From NCBI RefSeq assembly GCF_039871655.1, contig NZ_JBDPLZ010000001.1:248001-312000 (forward strand): a stretch of 64,000 nt of DNA. The letters run 5' to 3'. Origin of the DNA: Actinocorallia sp039871655 (GTDB taxonomy: Bacteria > Actinomycetota > Actinomycetes > Streptosporangiales > Streptosporangiaceae). The notes beneath the pieces are model-generated. The model did not search any database, was not told the origin of the DNA, and saw only the letters and a list, made by a program, of their open reading frames with translations. Shown piece after piece: positions 16,181 through 25,045 of the stretch (position 1 is its first letter; every line of letters begins with the position of its first letter). The translations under genes were made by a program, and so were the position numbers.

Positions 16181-17026
16181 CTACAGGCCCAGGCGGCGGG
16201 CGTGGCGGGCGAGGAAGGCGGCGACGTCGTCGGCGGGCTTGTCGGGGAGGCCCCAGATGACCTCGGTGACGCCGGCCTCCTCCCAGGCCGCCAGGTCCTC
16301 GGGTGACGGGCGGGCGGCGGCGAGGACGGAGATCTCCGGACGGCCGGGGCGGCCCGCTTCCGCCCACGCCGCGTGCAGGGCGGAGGCCTTGGCGACGATG
16401 TCCCGCTCGATCGGGGTGGTCATCCAGCCGTCGGCGTGGGCGGAGATCCAGGCGAACGTCTTCGGGCCGCCGCCGGCGCCGATCATCAGCGGGATGTGCC
16501 GCTGGACCGGTTTCGGCCAGGCCCAGGACGGGCCGAAGGAGACGAACTCCCCCGAGTATGACGCCTGCTCCTCGGTCCACAGGGCCCGCATCGCTTCGAC
16601 GTACTCGCGCAGCGCCGTGCGGCGCCTGCCCGCCGGAACACCGTGGTCGGCGAGTTCGTCGGTGTTCCAGCCGAACCCGGCGCCGACCGTGACGCGGCCG
16701 CCGGACAGGTGGTCGAGCGTGGCGATGGTCTTGGCGAGGGTGATCGGGTCGGACTCGACGGGCAGTGCCACGGCCGTCGCGAGCCTGATCCTCGAGGTGG
16801 CCTCGGCGGCCGTGGCCAGCGACACCCAGGGGTCGAGGGTACGCGTGTAGCGGTCGTCGGGGAGCGTAGCGTCGCCCGTTCCGGGGTGGGCCGCCTCGCG
16901 CCTGACCGGGATGTGGGTGTGCTCGGGCACGTAGAACGTGGAGAACCCGTTCTCCTCGGCGGCCTTCGCCGCGGCGGCGGGCGTGATGCCCCGGTCGCTG
17001 GTGAACAGGACGATGCCATGGCGCAT
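16181..17026 (-). CDS. LLM-class F420-dependent oxidoreductase
   Basis: 281 residues, luciferase-like monooxygenase fold. Recognised from FYVPEHTHIPV, LATAVALPVESDPITLAKTIATLDHLSGGRVTVGAGFGWN and HIPLMIGAGGG, the pattern of mycobacterial/actinomycete F420-dependent members (TIGR03619-like). It would transfer hydride from F420H2 to an unknown substrate in the cytoplasm. It diverges from the DapB-like dehydrogenase across 100 bases that hold the palindrome CTAGAAC-AC-GTTCTAG, so both are probably under one TetR-type repressor. The context hints at lipid or steroid-type catabolism. Confidence 0.88.
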   Translation of the reverse strand: MRHGIVLFTSDRGITPAAAAKAAEENGFSTFYVPEHTHIPVRREAAHPGTGDATLPDDRYTRTLDPWVSLATAAEATSRIRLATAVALPVESDPITLAKTIATLDHLSGGRVTVGAGFGWNTDELADHGVPAGRRRTALREYVEAMRALWTEEQASYSGEFVSFGPSWAWPKPVQRHIPLMIGAGGGPKTFAWISAHADGWMTTPIERDIVAKASALHAAWAEAGRPGRPEISVLAAARPSPEDLAAWEEAGVTEVIWGLPDKPADDVAAFLARHARRLGL

Positions 17027-17035
17027 ACCCCGATA

Positions 17036-17051
17036 CTAGAACACGTTCTAG
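17036..17051. promoter_or_regulatory. KstR-type palindromic operator between divergent genes
   Basis: CTAGAACACGTTCTAG is a perfect 7+2+7 palindrome. Its core fits the published KstR consensus TnnAACnnGTTnnA of cholesterol-catabolism regulons. It lies 10 bases upstream of the LLM gene start and 75 bases before the DapB-like gene. A further CTCTAGAAG half-like word follows at about 17056. The regulator itself is not encoded in the window. Confidence 0.65.
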
Positions 17052-17126
17052 AAAACTCTAGAAGTAAGGAATATGCCGCAATAAAGTATGTGAGCACGAT
17101 TCGCCCCTGCTGCTGAGGAGTGTCCG

Positions 17127-18194
17127 TTGACCCTGCGCGTCATCCAGTGGGCGACAGGCGGTGTCGGCAAGGCCGCCGTCGAGATGATCCTCAAGCACCC
17201 GGAGCTCGAACTGGTCGGCTGCTGGGTGCACTCCGAGGACAAGCACGGCCGGGACGTCGGCGAGATCATCGGGACCGGACCGATCGGGGTGATCGCGACC
17301 AACAGCGTCGAGGAGATCCTGGCGCTGAAGGCCGACGCCGTGATCTACGCGCCGATGTTCTCCCGCACCAGGGAGATCGCCGCCCTGCTGCGCTCGGGCA
17401 AGAACGTCGTCACGCCGCTGAGCTGGTTCTACCCGACGCCCGAGGACGCCGCGCGGGTGCGGGACGCCTGCCTGGAGGGCGGCTCCACACTCCACGGGAC
17501 GGGCGTCGACCCCGGCGGCGCCACCGACCTGCACCCGCTGATGTTCGCCGCCCTGTCGTCGGCGGTGACGTTCGTGCGCGGCGAGGAGTTCAGCGACCTC
17601 CGCGACTACAACACCCCTGAGGTCCTGCGCGACGTCATGGGCTTCGGGCACTCCCCCGAGTACGTGCGCGAAAGCCCGCTGCTGGAGCGGATCGGCCACG
17701 GATACACCCAGTCGGTACGGATGTGCCTGGACGCGCTCGGTTTCGCCGACGCCGAGATCCGGCCCACCCTCGACCTGGCCGTGGCGACCGCGCCGATCGA
17801 CTGCCCCTTCGGGACGATCCAGCCGGGCCAGGTGGCCGGCGAGCGGTTCCACTGGGATGCCGTGGTCGACGACAGGGTCGTCGTCCGGGTCGGGGCCACC
17901 TGGCTCATGGGCGAGGAGAACCTGGACCCGGCCTGGACGCTCGGCCCGGGCGGCCAGCGGTTCGAGGTGGAGGTCCAGGGCGACCCGCCCGCGTTCGTCA
18001 CCATCCACGGCTGGCACGCCAGGACCATCGCGGAGGGCCTGGCGCGCAACCCCGGCGTCGTGGTCGCCTCGGCGCACTGCGTCAACTCGATCCCGTACGT
18101 GTGCGCCGCCGAGCCGGGGATCAAGACCTACCTCGACCTCCCCCTCATCACCGGCCGCGCCCATCCGGACCTGGCCCGCGAACGGCCCCGCTGA
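17127..18194 (+). CDS. DapB-like NAD(P)H-dependent amine/dihydrodipicolinate-type dehydrogenase
   Basis: 355 residues. N-terminal Rossmann segment RVIQWATGGVGKAAVEMILKHPELELVGCWVHS, then dihydrodipicolinate-reductase-like features (GTGVDPGGATDL, MGFGHSPEYV). Relatives are annotated as 2,4-diaminopentanoate dehydrogenase-like or amine dehydrogenase family proteins and occur in multiple copies in actinomycetes with lipid-catabolic genes. The start at 17127 follows GAGGAGTG. It is divergent from the LLM oxidoreductase over the KstR-type palindrome. A degenerate second copy of the first codons and last third lies at 19568-19929. The substrate is unknown. Confidence 0.85.
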   Translation: MTLRVIQWATGGVGKAAVEMILKHPELELVGCWVHSEDKHGRDVGEIIGTGPIGVIATNSVEEILALKADAVIYAPMFSRTREIAALLRSGKNVVTPLSWFYPTPEDAARVRDACLEGGSTLHGTGVDPGGATDLHPLMFAALSSAVTFVRGEEFSDLRDYNTPEVLRDVMGFGHSPEYVRESPLLERIGHGYTQSVRMCLDALGFADAEIRPTLDLAVATAPIDCPFGTIQPGQVAGERFHWDAVVDDRVVVRVGATWLMGEENLDPAWTLGPGGQRFEVEVQGDPPAFVTIHGWHARTIAEGLARNPGVVVASAHCVNSIPYVCAAEPGIKTYLDLPLITGRAHPDLARERPR

Positions 18195-18294
18195 AGCGCC
18201 GTCGGACGGGTCGGCCGGATCGCCCTCGGCTCCTGCGGACGGGAACCTCCGGCCCGACGGCCCTCGACGGGCCGGGGGTTCGCCTCCGGTGGGA

Positions 18295-19404
18295 TCAGAC
18301 CGCGCAGAAGGCGTTGAGCACCGCGGCCTGCAGGTTCTTCTGGCCGTTCGTCCCGGACGCGAGGTGAGCCTCGTTGGCGGCGCTCATCACCTGCTGGGCG
18401 CCGTCGTCGCTGGTGGCCTGGAAGCTCACGTAACCGGGCACCATGCCGTCGTGGTACCAGGCCACCTTCCCGCAGGACAGCTGCACTTTGAAGAGGCCCA
18501 GCCCGTAGGTCGCGGTGGACGAGCTCGCGGGCACGGTCGTCTTCAGTTCGGCCTGCTGCTCCGGCGGAAGAAGTGTGCCGCCGACGAGGGCGCGTGTGAA
18601 GGTCGCCATGTCGTCCAGGGTCGAGATCACCGCGCCGGCCGTCCAGATGGCCTCGACGTTCATCGCGGTGAAGTTCGTGATGACCGGGCCTACGTAGAAG
18701 TAGCCGCGCAGGTGGTTCCCCGTCATGTTGACGCCGGTGGGGAGGCTGGTGTTGCTCAGCCCGAGGGGGTCGAAGATCCGGTTCTTCATCTCGACGGCCG
18801 GGGTGTTGCCGGTGGCCGCCTGGATGATCATGCCCGCCAGGATGTAGTTCGTGTTGGAGTACTCCCACTTGGTGCCCGGCTCGGCGTTCGGCGGGCGCTT
18901 CTTGAGGCCGCCGTTGACCAGGTTCTGGGGCGCCCAGCCGCCGACCGGAAGATAGCCATCGTAGTTCATCGTGTAGTTCGGGATGTTCGACGTGTGGTTG
19001 AGCAGCTGCCGGATGGTGATTTTCGAACCGTCGTACCCGTTGGTCGTCACCGCGTTGGGCAGCCACTTGGCCACGGTGTCGTCCAGGGAGAGCACGCCGT
19101 CGGCCTCGAGCAGCAGAATGGTGGCCGCCGTGAAGACCTTGCTGTTGCTGCCGATGCGGAACTTCGCCTGGGGGTCGGCGGGGGTGTTGTTGTCGCGGTT
19201 GCCGACACCCGCATGGGCGTACTGGGCCTGGCCGTCGTCGCGCACCAGGCCGATCACTCCGGGATAGCCATTGGTGACGCCCTGGGCGGTGCCCGCCTGC
19301 AGGATCGTGGCGGCGGAGGGGACGGAGGCGGTCGCCGGGGCCGGGCCGGCGAGCAGGCCGAGCCCGCACGCCGCGGCGATGACGCTGAACCATCTGGTTC
19401 TCAT
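18295..19404 (-). CDS. Secreted serine hydrolase, class C beta-lactamase/D,D-peptidase fold
   Basis: 369 residues with a Sec signal (VIAAACGLGLLAGPAPATA, cleavage near residue 26). Catalytic motifs: SxxK as SNSK (Ser85, Lys88), the tyrosine motif YSNTNY, and the third motif HDG (WYHDGMVPG) in place of KTG. These are typical of penicillin-binding-protein-like esterases and D-aminopeptidases (relatives of Streptomyces R61 carboxypeptidase). It acts outside the cell on peptidoglycan peptides, esters or beta-lactams. It lies between the intact and the broken copies of the DapB-like gene. Confidence 0.9.
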   Translation of the reverse strand: MRTRWFSVIAAACGLGLLAGPAPATASVPSAATILQAGTAQGVTNGYPGVIGLVRDDGQAQYAHAGVGNRDNNTPADPQAKFRIGSNSKVFTAATILLLEADGVLSLDDTVAKWLPNAVTTNGYDGSKITIRQLLNHTSNIPNYTMNYDGYLPVGGWAPQNLVNGGLKKRPPNAEPGTKWEYSNTNYILAGMIIQAATGNTPAVEMKNRIFDPLGLSNTSLPTGVNMTGNHLRGYFYVGPVITNFTAMNVEAIWTAGAVISTLDDMATFTRALVGGTLLPPEQQAELKTTVPASSSTATYGLGLFKVQLSCGKVAWYHDGMVPGYVSFQATSDDGAQQVMSAANEAHLASGTNGQKNLQAAVLNAFCAV

Positions 19405-19567
19405 GACGCTCCTGAAAAGGGGTGGGAGGAACTCACATGATCATTGCGCAGTGTAACCACCATAAAGACAGCAGTGTATTTTTGGTTTTGAGAGATCGAT
19501 CACTCACGCGCCGGGTTTGAAGAATGGCGCCGAAAAACAGAGGACGGCTCCGAGTCCCGTCGGCAGC

Positions 19568-19929
19568 ATGATCCAGTGGGCGACAGGCGGCTGGGACACC
19601 GTGGTCGGCGACAGGGTCGCCGACCGGGTCGGGGCCACCTGGCTCATGGGCGAGGAGAACCTGGACCCCGCCCGGGCACTCGGGCCCGGAGGCCAGCGGT
19701 TCGAGGTCGAGGTCCAAGACGACCCGCCCGCGCTCACCACCATCCACGGCCGGCACGTCAGGACCCTCGAAGAAGGACGGCGCGCAATCCCGGAGTCGTG
19801 GTCGCCTCGGCGCGCTGCGTCAACTCGATCCCGTACGTGTGCGCCACCGAACCGGGAATCAAGACTTACTTCGACCTCCCCCTGATCACCGGCCGCGCCC
19901 ATCCGGACTCGGCCCGAGAACGACCCTGA
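19568..19929 (+). pseudogene. Frameshifted, internally deleted copy of DapB-like dehydrogenase
   Basis: The first codons (MIQWATGGW) match the start of the gene at 17127. They are joined directly to the segment equivalent to VVDDRVVVRVGATWLMGEENLDPA, so about 230 codons are missing. The copy stays in frame until about 19775, where one base is lost in the stretch equivalent to EGLARNPGV. The remainder (NPGVVVASARCVNSIPYVCATEPGIKTYFDLPL) continues in the next frame to the stop at 19929. It is clearly homologous to 17127-18194 and non-functional as a dehydrogenase. Confidence 0.88.
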
Positions 19930-20042
19930 CGAGCCGCATACGGAGACCGGGCGGCACCCGATACGGCCATCGACGCGTATCACCCCAGGTAGTAGTTTGA
20001 TTACAATGGGTGAACGGAGCGATGTTTCCAGGAGGGGGTGCC

Positions 20043-21146
20043 ATGGCGGCTCCGTACATGACCGTGCTGGACGCCGTGTCGCGGCGGGGTGTGCGGTCGC
20101 GGCTCGCGAGTGCCGCGCGGTGGCTGACCACGCCGCTGGCTCCCGATGACTACCTGGGGTCGTTGAACGCGCTCTGGTCCGCCGGAGAACTCCGCGGCCG
20201 GGTCGAGGACGTGCGCCGGGAGACCTCGGACGCGGCGACCCTGGTGATCCGCCCCGGTCGCGGCTGGGTCCCGCACAGGCCCGGGCAGTGGATCCGGGTC
20301 GGGATCGATGTCGAAGGGGTGCGGCACTGGCGCGCTTACTCGTTGTCCTCCCCGCCGGGACTTCCCGGCCACCGCTTCACCATCACCGTCAAAGAGGTCC
20401 CGGACGGGCTGGTCTCCCGCCATCTCACGAGGCGGACGGAACCCGGGACGATCCTTCACCTGTCACGGCCCGACGGGGAGTTCGTGCTCCCCGACCCCCT
20501 GCCACCGCGCCTGATGTTCCTGACCGCCGGCAGCGGGATCACTCCGGTGATGGCGATGCTGCGCGGGCTTCTGGCCGAAGGAGCCGCGGACGCGCCGGAC
20601 GTGGTGCTGGTGCACTCGGCTCCCACGCCCGAGGACGTCATCTTCGGGGAAGAGCTCCGGAGCCTGGCGGCACGGTTCCCGAACCTGCGGCTGCACGAAC
20701 GGCACACACGGACCGAGGGACGTCTCAAGCCTGCGGATCTGCCCGACCTGTGCCCCGACTTCTCGGAACGTGACCTGTGGGCGTGCGGGCCGACCGCGAT
20801 GCTCGAGGAGGTCACGGCGCACTGGACCGGGCCCGCCGACCGGCTGCGTGTCGAACACTTCCGTCCCGCGGCCCCGTCGTCCGGCGGCGAGGGCGGGTCC
20901 GTCCGTTTCACCAGGAGCGGCCGGAAGGCGGACGCCGACGGCGGCACGCCGCTGCTGGAGGTCGGGGAGAACGCGGGGGTGCTCATGCCGAGCGGCTGCC
21001 GCATGGGCATCTGCCGCGGCTGCCTGGTGCGGCTCTCGTCGGGGCGGGTACGCGACCTGCGCACCGGCCTGGTCCACGGTGAAGCGGGCGACCTCGTCCA
21101 GGCCTGCGTGTCGGCGGCCGCGGGCCCCGTGGAGATAGAACTCTGA
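20043..21146 (+). CDS. Ferredoxin reductase-like oxidoreductase with C-terminal 2Fe-2S domain
   Basis: 367 residues from ATG 20043, with GGAGGGGG five bases upstream. Domain order: FAD-binding barrel (PGQWIRVGIDVEGVRHWRAYSLSS), NAD(P)-binding lobe (MFLTAGSGITPVMAMLRGLL, WACGPTAMLEE), then a plant-type ferredoxin domain with cluster cysteines in SGCRMGICRGC and a distal QAC. This is the organisation of mycobacterial Rv3230c, the electron donor of the acyl desaturase DesA3. The desaturase gene follows 15 bases later, so the pair forms one electron-transfer unit: NADPH to FAD to 2Fe-2S to the di-iron site. Confidence 0.93.
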   Translation: MAAPYMTVLDAVSRRGVRSRLASAARWLTTPLAPDDYLGSLNALWSAGELRGRVEDVRRETSDAATLVIRPGRGWVPHRPGQWIRVGIDVEGVRHWRAYSLSSPPGLPGHRFTITVKEVPDGLVSRHLTRRTEPGTILHLSRPDGEFVLPDPLPPRLMFLTAGSGITPVMAMLRGLLAEGAADAPDVVLVHSAPTPEDVIFGEELRSLAARFPNLRLHERHTRTEGRLKPADLPDLCPDFSERDLWACGPTAMLEEVTAHWTGPADRLRVEHFRPAAPSSGGEGGSVRFTRSGRKADADGGTPLLEVGENAGVLMPSGCRMGICRGCLVRLSSGRVRDLRTGLVHGEAGDLVQACVSAAAGPVEIEL

Positions 21147-21161
21147 GAGGAGAACGCGACC

Positions 21162-22277
21162 ATGTCCACCACCGTCTCCGTGGCCCGCGCCGATGTCGAG
21201 GCGTTCGGCCGTGAAATGGACAAGATCCGGGATGAGGTGCTCGCAAGCCTGGGCGAGGAGGACGGGAGGTACATCCGCGGCGTCATCGCGCTGCAGCGCC
21301 GGCTGGAGCTGGCCGGCCGCGCGCTGCTCTTCGCCTCCTGGCTGCCGCCCGCCTGGGCCGCGGGGACCGCGGCGCTGGCCACCGCGAAGATCCTGGAGAA
21401 CATGGAGATCGGGCACAACGTCATGCACGGCCAGTGGGACTGGATGCGCGACCCGAAGATCCATTCGACGACGTGGGAGTGGGACAACACCTCGCCCTCC
21501 GAGCAGTGGAAGCACTCCCACAACTTCGTCCACCACACCTGGACGAACGTGCTCGGCAAGGACCGCGACATCGGGTATTCGGCCATGCGCGTCAGCCCGG
21601 AGCAGCGCTGGCACCCGGTCTACCTCGCCCAGCCGTTCTACAACGCGCTGCTCGCGCTGTTCTTCGAATACGGCATCGCCGTCTACGACGTGGAGCTCGA
21701 ACGCCTGCCGAAGGGCGGGAAGGACCCGAAGGAGGCGCTGCGCCAGCTGCGCGCCATCGCCGGCAAGATACGGCGTCAGGTCGTCAAGGACTACGTGGCG
21801 TTCCCTCTGCTGGCGGGCCCGTGCTTCCTGCCGACCCTGCTCGGCAACCTCACCGCGAACCTGGCCCGCAACGTGTGGGGTCACACCATCATCTTCTGCG
21901 GGCACTTCCCCGAGGGCGCCGCGTTCTTCACCGAGGAGCAGATCGAGGGCGAGACACGCGGTGACTGGTACGTCCGCCAGCTGCTCGGCTCGTGCAACAT
22001 CGACGGCGGCCCTCTCCTGCACCTCATGAGCGGCAATCTGAGCCACCAGATCGAACACCACCTCTTCCCCGACCTGCCGAGCAACCGGTACGCGGAGATC
22101 GCACCCCGGGTCCGTGCGCTGTGCGAACGGTTCGGGCTGCCCTACAACTCCGGTTCGCTGGCACGGCAGACGGCTTCGGTCTGGAAACGCATCACGCGGC
22201 TGGCGTTCCCGGGACCCGCACTCCCTCGGCGGGAGGAGACCGCGCCACCGGCCGGGAAACTCCAAGCCGTCGGGTGA
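21162..22277 (+). CDS. Membrane acyl-CoA (fatty acid) desaturase, DesA3-like
   Basis: 371 residues. The three histidine boxes that bind the di-iron centre are present: GHNVMHG (about residue 87), HSHNFVHH (about 120) and HQIEHH (about 300). Hydrophobic segments flank them (LFASWLPPAWAAGTAALATA; VAFPLLAGPCFLPTLLGNL). It introduces a cis double bond into a long-chain acyl group, tuning membrane fluidity; oleate formation from stearoyl-CoA is the role of the mycobacterial relative. AGAGGAGAA precedes the start. It is co-transcribed with its reductase. Confidence 0.93.
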   Translation: MSTTVSVARADVEAFGREMDKIRDEVLASLGEEDGRYIRGVIALQRRLELAGRALLFASWLPPAWAAGTAALATAKILENMEIGHNVMHGQWDWMRDPKIHSTTWEWDNTSPSEQWKHSHNFVHHTWTNVLGKDRDIGYSAMRVSPEQRWHPVYLAQPFYNALLALFFEYGIAVYDVELERLPKGGKDPKEALRQLRAIAGKIRRQVVKDYVAFPLLAGPCFLPTLLGNLTANLARNVWGHTIIFCGHFPEGAAFFTEEQIEGETRGDWYVRQLLGSCNIDGGPLLHLMSGNLSHQIEHHLFPDLPSNRYAEIAPRVRALCERFGLPYNSGSLARQTASVWKRITRLAFPGPALPRREETAPPAGKLQAVG

Positions 22278-22437
22278 GCGAGGCCGCCGGGGACGGAGGG
22301 CTTCCACCGAACCGCTCGGCGGGCCGGAAAATCAGGTGACGGCGCCCGCGTCGGCCGACAACATGGTCGGCGCGTGGCCCGTGTCCGGCATCCGCCTGCG
22401 GCGAGGCCTCGGAGGTCTTTCAGAAAGGCGAGAGCGC

Positions 22438-23421
22438 GTGAGGTTCCGGCAGTTTCCCAAGCTTCCCGAAGTGGCGCCGCCGGACGCTCCCGCCGGAGAG
22501 TGGTCGGCTTTCGAGAAGGTGCACGGAGCCCAGCTCGTTCTGGGGCTGGGCGCCGACGGCTCCATCCGTTTCGGCAAGCGCAAGGCGTGGCTCGCGGACG
22601 ACGAGCCGTTCTTCGGCTGGCAGACGCTGCGGCAGCGGCTGACCGAGTCCCTGCGCGAGATCGCGTCGCGGCTTCCCCGCTCCGACGGCCGCGACCTGGT
22701 CGTTTACGCGGAACTCCACGGCGGCGGCTATCCGCATCCCGACGTGCCGGCGCTCGCCTCCGTCAGCCCGGTGCAGACGGGCGTCTGGTACGGCCCCGAC
22801 CTTCGGGTGGCGGCTTTCGCGATCCTGCTCGCCCCGCCCGGCGAGGGCGACGGAGAACTGCTGGCCCCGTCCGAGATGAGCCACTTGGTCGAGGACTGTC
22901 CGGGGATCAGTTCCGTACCGGTCGTCGCCCGCCGTGAAGCCCACCGGAAGGTGGCCGAGCTGCCGGTCGGCCGCCCCCCGTCCACGCCGGGACGGGACGG
23001 GCTCCCGGTGATCGAGGGGAACATCGCGGAGGGCCTCGTCCTGTGGCCGGACCGTCCCGCCACGCTCGGCACCCTGCGCGCCTGGAAGCGGAAGATCCCC
23101 CAGATGCGCGAGGAGATGTTCGACCAGGCCCTCCCGTTCGACCCGCGCCGTCCGGTTCCGCTCGCGGAGCTCTGCGAGCTCGCCGCCCGGATGGTCGGCG
23201 GGGTCCGTCTGGCCAGCGCCCGCTCCAAGACCGGCGACGACCCCGCCCTCGGTGAGCCGGTGCTCGACGAACTCGTGCTCGACGTCCTCACCGACCTCGA
23301 GGCCGCGCTTCCCGCCGGAATGGCGGCTCTGCGGCCCGCGGACCTCGACCTGATCGCCGAGAGGGTCAGGGCCGCGGCCCGGTCGGGGCCGGGGATCCCG
23401 GAGCAGGGCCGCCGCCGGTAG
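22438..23421 (+). CDS. Rnl2-family RNA ligase
   Basis: 327 residues. The covalent nucleotidyltransferase motifs are in order: motif I EKVHGAQ (Lys27 would carry AMP), an Rnl2-type FGKRKAWL block, motif III-like VVYAELHGGGYPHPDV, motif IV EGLVLWP and motif V AWKRKIPQ. The K-x-H-G form and ELxGGGYPH block are typical of T4 Rnl2/editing-ligase relatives rather than DNA ligases. Such enzymes seal 3'-OH/5'-phosphate RNA nicks, often in RNA repair. GTG 22438 is chosen because homology begins just after it; the true start could be slightly upstream. No repair partner (Pnkp, HEN1, RtcB) is nearby. The GC-rich codon use is the same as neighbours. Confidence 0.82.
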   Translation: MRFRQFPKLPEVAPPDAPAGEWSAFEKVHGAQLVLGLGADGSIRFGKRKAWLADDEPFFGWQTLRQRLTESLREIASRLPRSDGRDLVVYAELHGGGYPHPDVPALASVSPVQTGVWYGPDLRVAAFAILLAPPGEGDGELLAPSEMSHLVEDCPGISSVPVVARREAHRKVAELPVGRPPSTPGRDGLPVIEGNIAEGLVLWPDRPATLGTLRAWKRKIPQMREEMFDQALPFDPRRPVPLAELCELAARMVGGVRLASARSKTGDDPALGEPVLDELVLDVLTDLEAALPAGMAALRPADLDLIAERVRAAARSGPGIPEQGRRR

Positions 23422-23561
23422 GGAGGGTCCGGCCGCCCGGGCCCCGCCTTCCCGCTCGTGATACTCCAAGGCCTGGCCTTGGTTTTAAGCTTGCCAAGCC
23501 GGTTGCTGACGGCTCCCTTCCCCACGCGTGGCTACGGTGCTCTGGGAGGGGGAACTTGATC

Positions 23562-25028
23562 ATGCAGCTGCTGGACGCGTTCGAACGCCACCCGGTCGAG
23601 GCCGCCGTCGTCGCGGTCTGCGCGCTGGCGGCGGTGCTCCTGGTCACCGGCCTGGTGGTCCGGGGCCTGCGCGCCGCGCGCCGCGGCCGGGTCGAGGGGC
23701 AGCGGGTGGTGACGCTGCTGGGCGCGGCGATCGCCACCGGTCTGTCCGCGCAGGGGATGTACGTGTTCTTCCGCGACTCCGTGGAGGTTCCGCCCGTCCT
23801 GCGGATCGTGTTCTTCGCGTTCCTGGAGATCATGGTGCTGGGGTCGGCGCTGCGGGCCAAGGCGTCGATGCAGGAGAAGTACAGCGCCGGGATCGACGGG
23901 ATCGCGATGTGGACGTTCACGATCCTGTCGTCGGTCCTGGCCGCCACCCACGCCCACGGGCTCGGGGAGACCCTGTTCCGCCTGTCGGTGCCGCTCGCGG
24001 CGGCCTGGGCGTGGGAGCGGGAGATGAAGCTGGAGCGGCGGCGCCGCACCGGCAGGGGCGGGCTGAACTGGACGCTCACGCCCGAGCGGATCCTGACCAG
24101 GCTCGGGCTGGCCGACCCGACCGACCGCACCGCCTCGGAGGCCGGCTCGCAGCACCGGCTGATGCGGCTGGCCCTGGCCGCCAAGAAGGCGCGGATCGCC
24201 CGTGACAGCGGTGACCGCAAGGCCTACGCCAAAGCGCTGCGGAAGCTGGACAAGGCGATGGACCGGGCGGCGGAGCTGACCGGGCTGGGCACCGACTCCA
24301 GCCGTCCGCAGGCCCCGGAGGAGATCCTCGTCGGCCGCCTGGCGGTGCTCTACAACACCGAGTCGCTGCTCGACCTGCAGCCTCCCGCCCCGTGGGCGCC
24401 CCCTGCTCCCGCCCTCACCCCCGTTTCCGTGACGGTAGTCCCCCAGGAGACGGCCCCCGTGGCGGTGCCTCCGCAGACGGTGGCCCCTGTGGCGGCGCTC
24501 TCGCAGACGGAGGCCGCGGCCCCCGAGGCTGCGGCTCCGCAGACCGTTCCGCGGACGACGGATCCCGTGGCGGCTCCCGCCCAGGAGGCGGCCCCCGTGG
24601 TGGTTCCTCCGCAGGCGGCTCCTCCGGAGACGGAGCGGGTGGTGAGGCGCGCGAAGCGTCCCGCGGCGGAGCCCGTGACGGCCGAGGCGGAGCGGTCGGC
24701 GCCCTCCGCGGCGGAAGCCGTGGCGAAGGCCGCGCAGGCGGCCACCGTGGTCGCCGACTCCATGGCGGCCGCCGCGCAGAAGCGGCAGTCCGCCGCTTCC
24801 CAGAGCGAGGAGCCCTCTCTCGACGGAGCCGAGGCGCTCTGGCCGTTCCCGCCCCGGCGCGGTCGGCGGAGCACCACGACGTCGCGGACTTCCACCACCC
24901 GCACGACGCGTACGAGCACGAAGAAGCCGTCCGATGACGCCGCGGCGCCGGAGGCCCCGCAGGCCGACACCGCGGCCCCGGCTCGTAGGACCCGGCAGAC
25001 GCGAACCGCCCGCCCGAAGGCGGAGTAA
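23562..25028 (+). CDS. Membrane protein with Pro/Ala-rich cytoplasmic tail, unknown function
   Basis: About 488 residues. Four membrane helices lie in the first 150 residues (VEAAVVAVCALAAVLLVTGLVV; VVTLLGAAIATGLSAQGMYVFF; VLRIVFFAFLEIMVLGSAL; GIAMWTFTILSSVLAATHA), a layout like DUF2637/SpdB-type spread proteins of actinomycete plasmids. A charged helical region follows (LALAAKKARIARDSGDRKAYAKALRKLDKAMDRA), then about 230 residues of Pro/Ala/Thr repeats such as PVAVPPQTVAPVAALSQ, ending basic. ATG 23562 is preferred; TTG 23556 is also possible. I do not recognise a function. Confidence 0.75.
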   Translation: MQLLDAFERHPVEAAVVAVCALAAVLLVTGLVVRGLRAARRGRVEGQRVVTLLGAAIATGLSAQGMYVFFRDSVEVPPVLRIVFFAFLEIMVLGSALRAKASMQEKYSAGIDGIAMWTFTILSSVLAATHAHGLGETLFRLSVPLAAAWAWEREMKLERRRRTGRGGLNWTLTPERILTRLGLADPTDRTASEAGSQHRLMRLALAAKKARIARDSGDRKAYAKALRKLDKAMDRAAELTGLGTDSSRPQAPEEILVGRLAVLYNTESLLDLQPPAPWAPPAPALTPVSVTVVPQETAPVAVPPQTVAPVAALSQTEAAAPEAAAPQTVPRTTDPVAAPAQEAAPVVVPPQAAPPETERVVRRAKRPAAEPVTAEAERSAPSAAEAVAKAAQAATVVADSMAAAAQKRQSAASQSEEPSLDGAEALWPFPPRRGRRSTTTSRTSTTRTTRTSTKKPSDDAAAPEAPQADTAAPARRTRQTRTARPKAE

Positions 25029-25045
25029 GGCCACGCCTCCGCTCC

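Noticed and set aside
24370..25020. Pro/Ala-rich tail of the 23562 gene as a DNA repeat array
   Set aside because: The protein repeats are loose and not mirrored by exact DNA repeats; it is low-complexity coding sequence.
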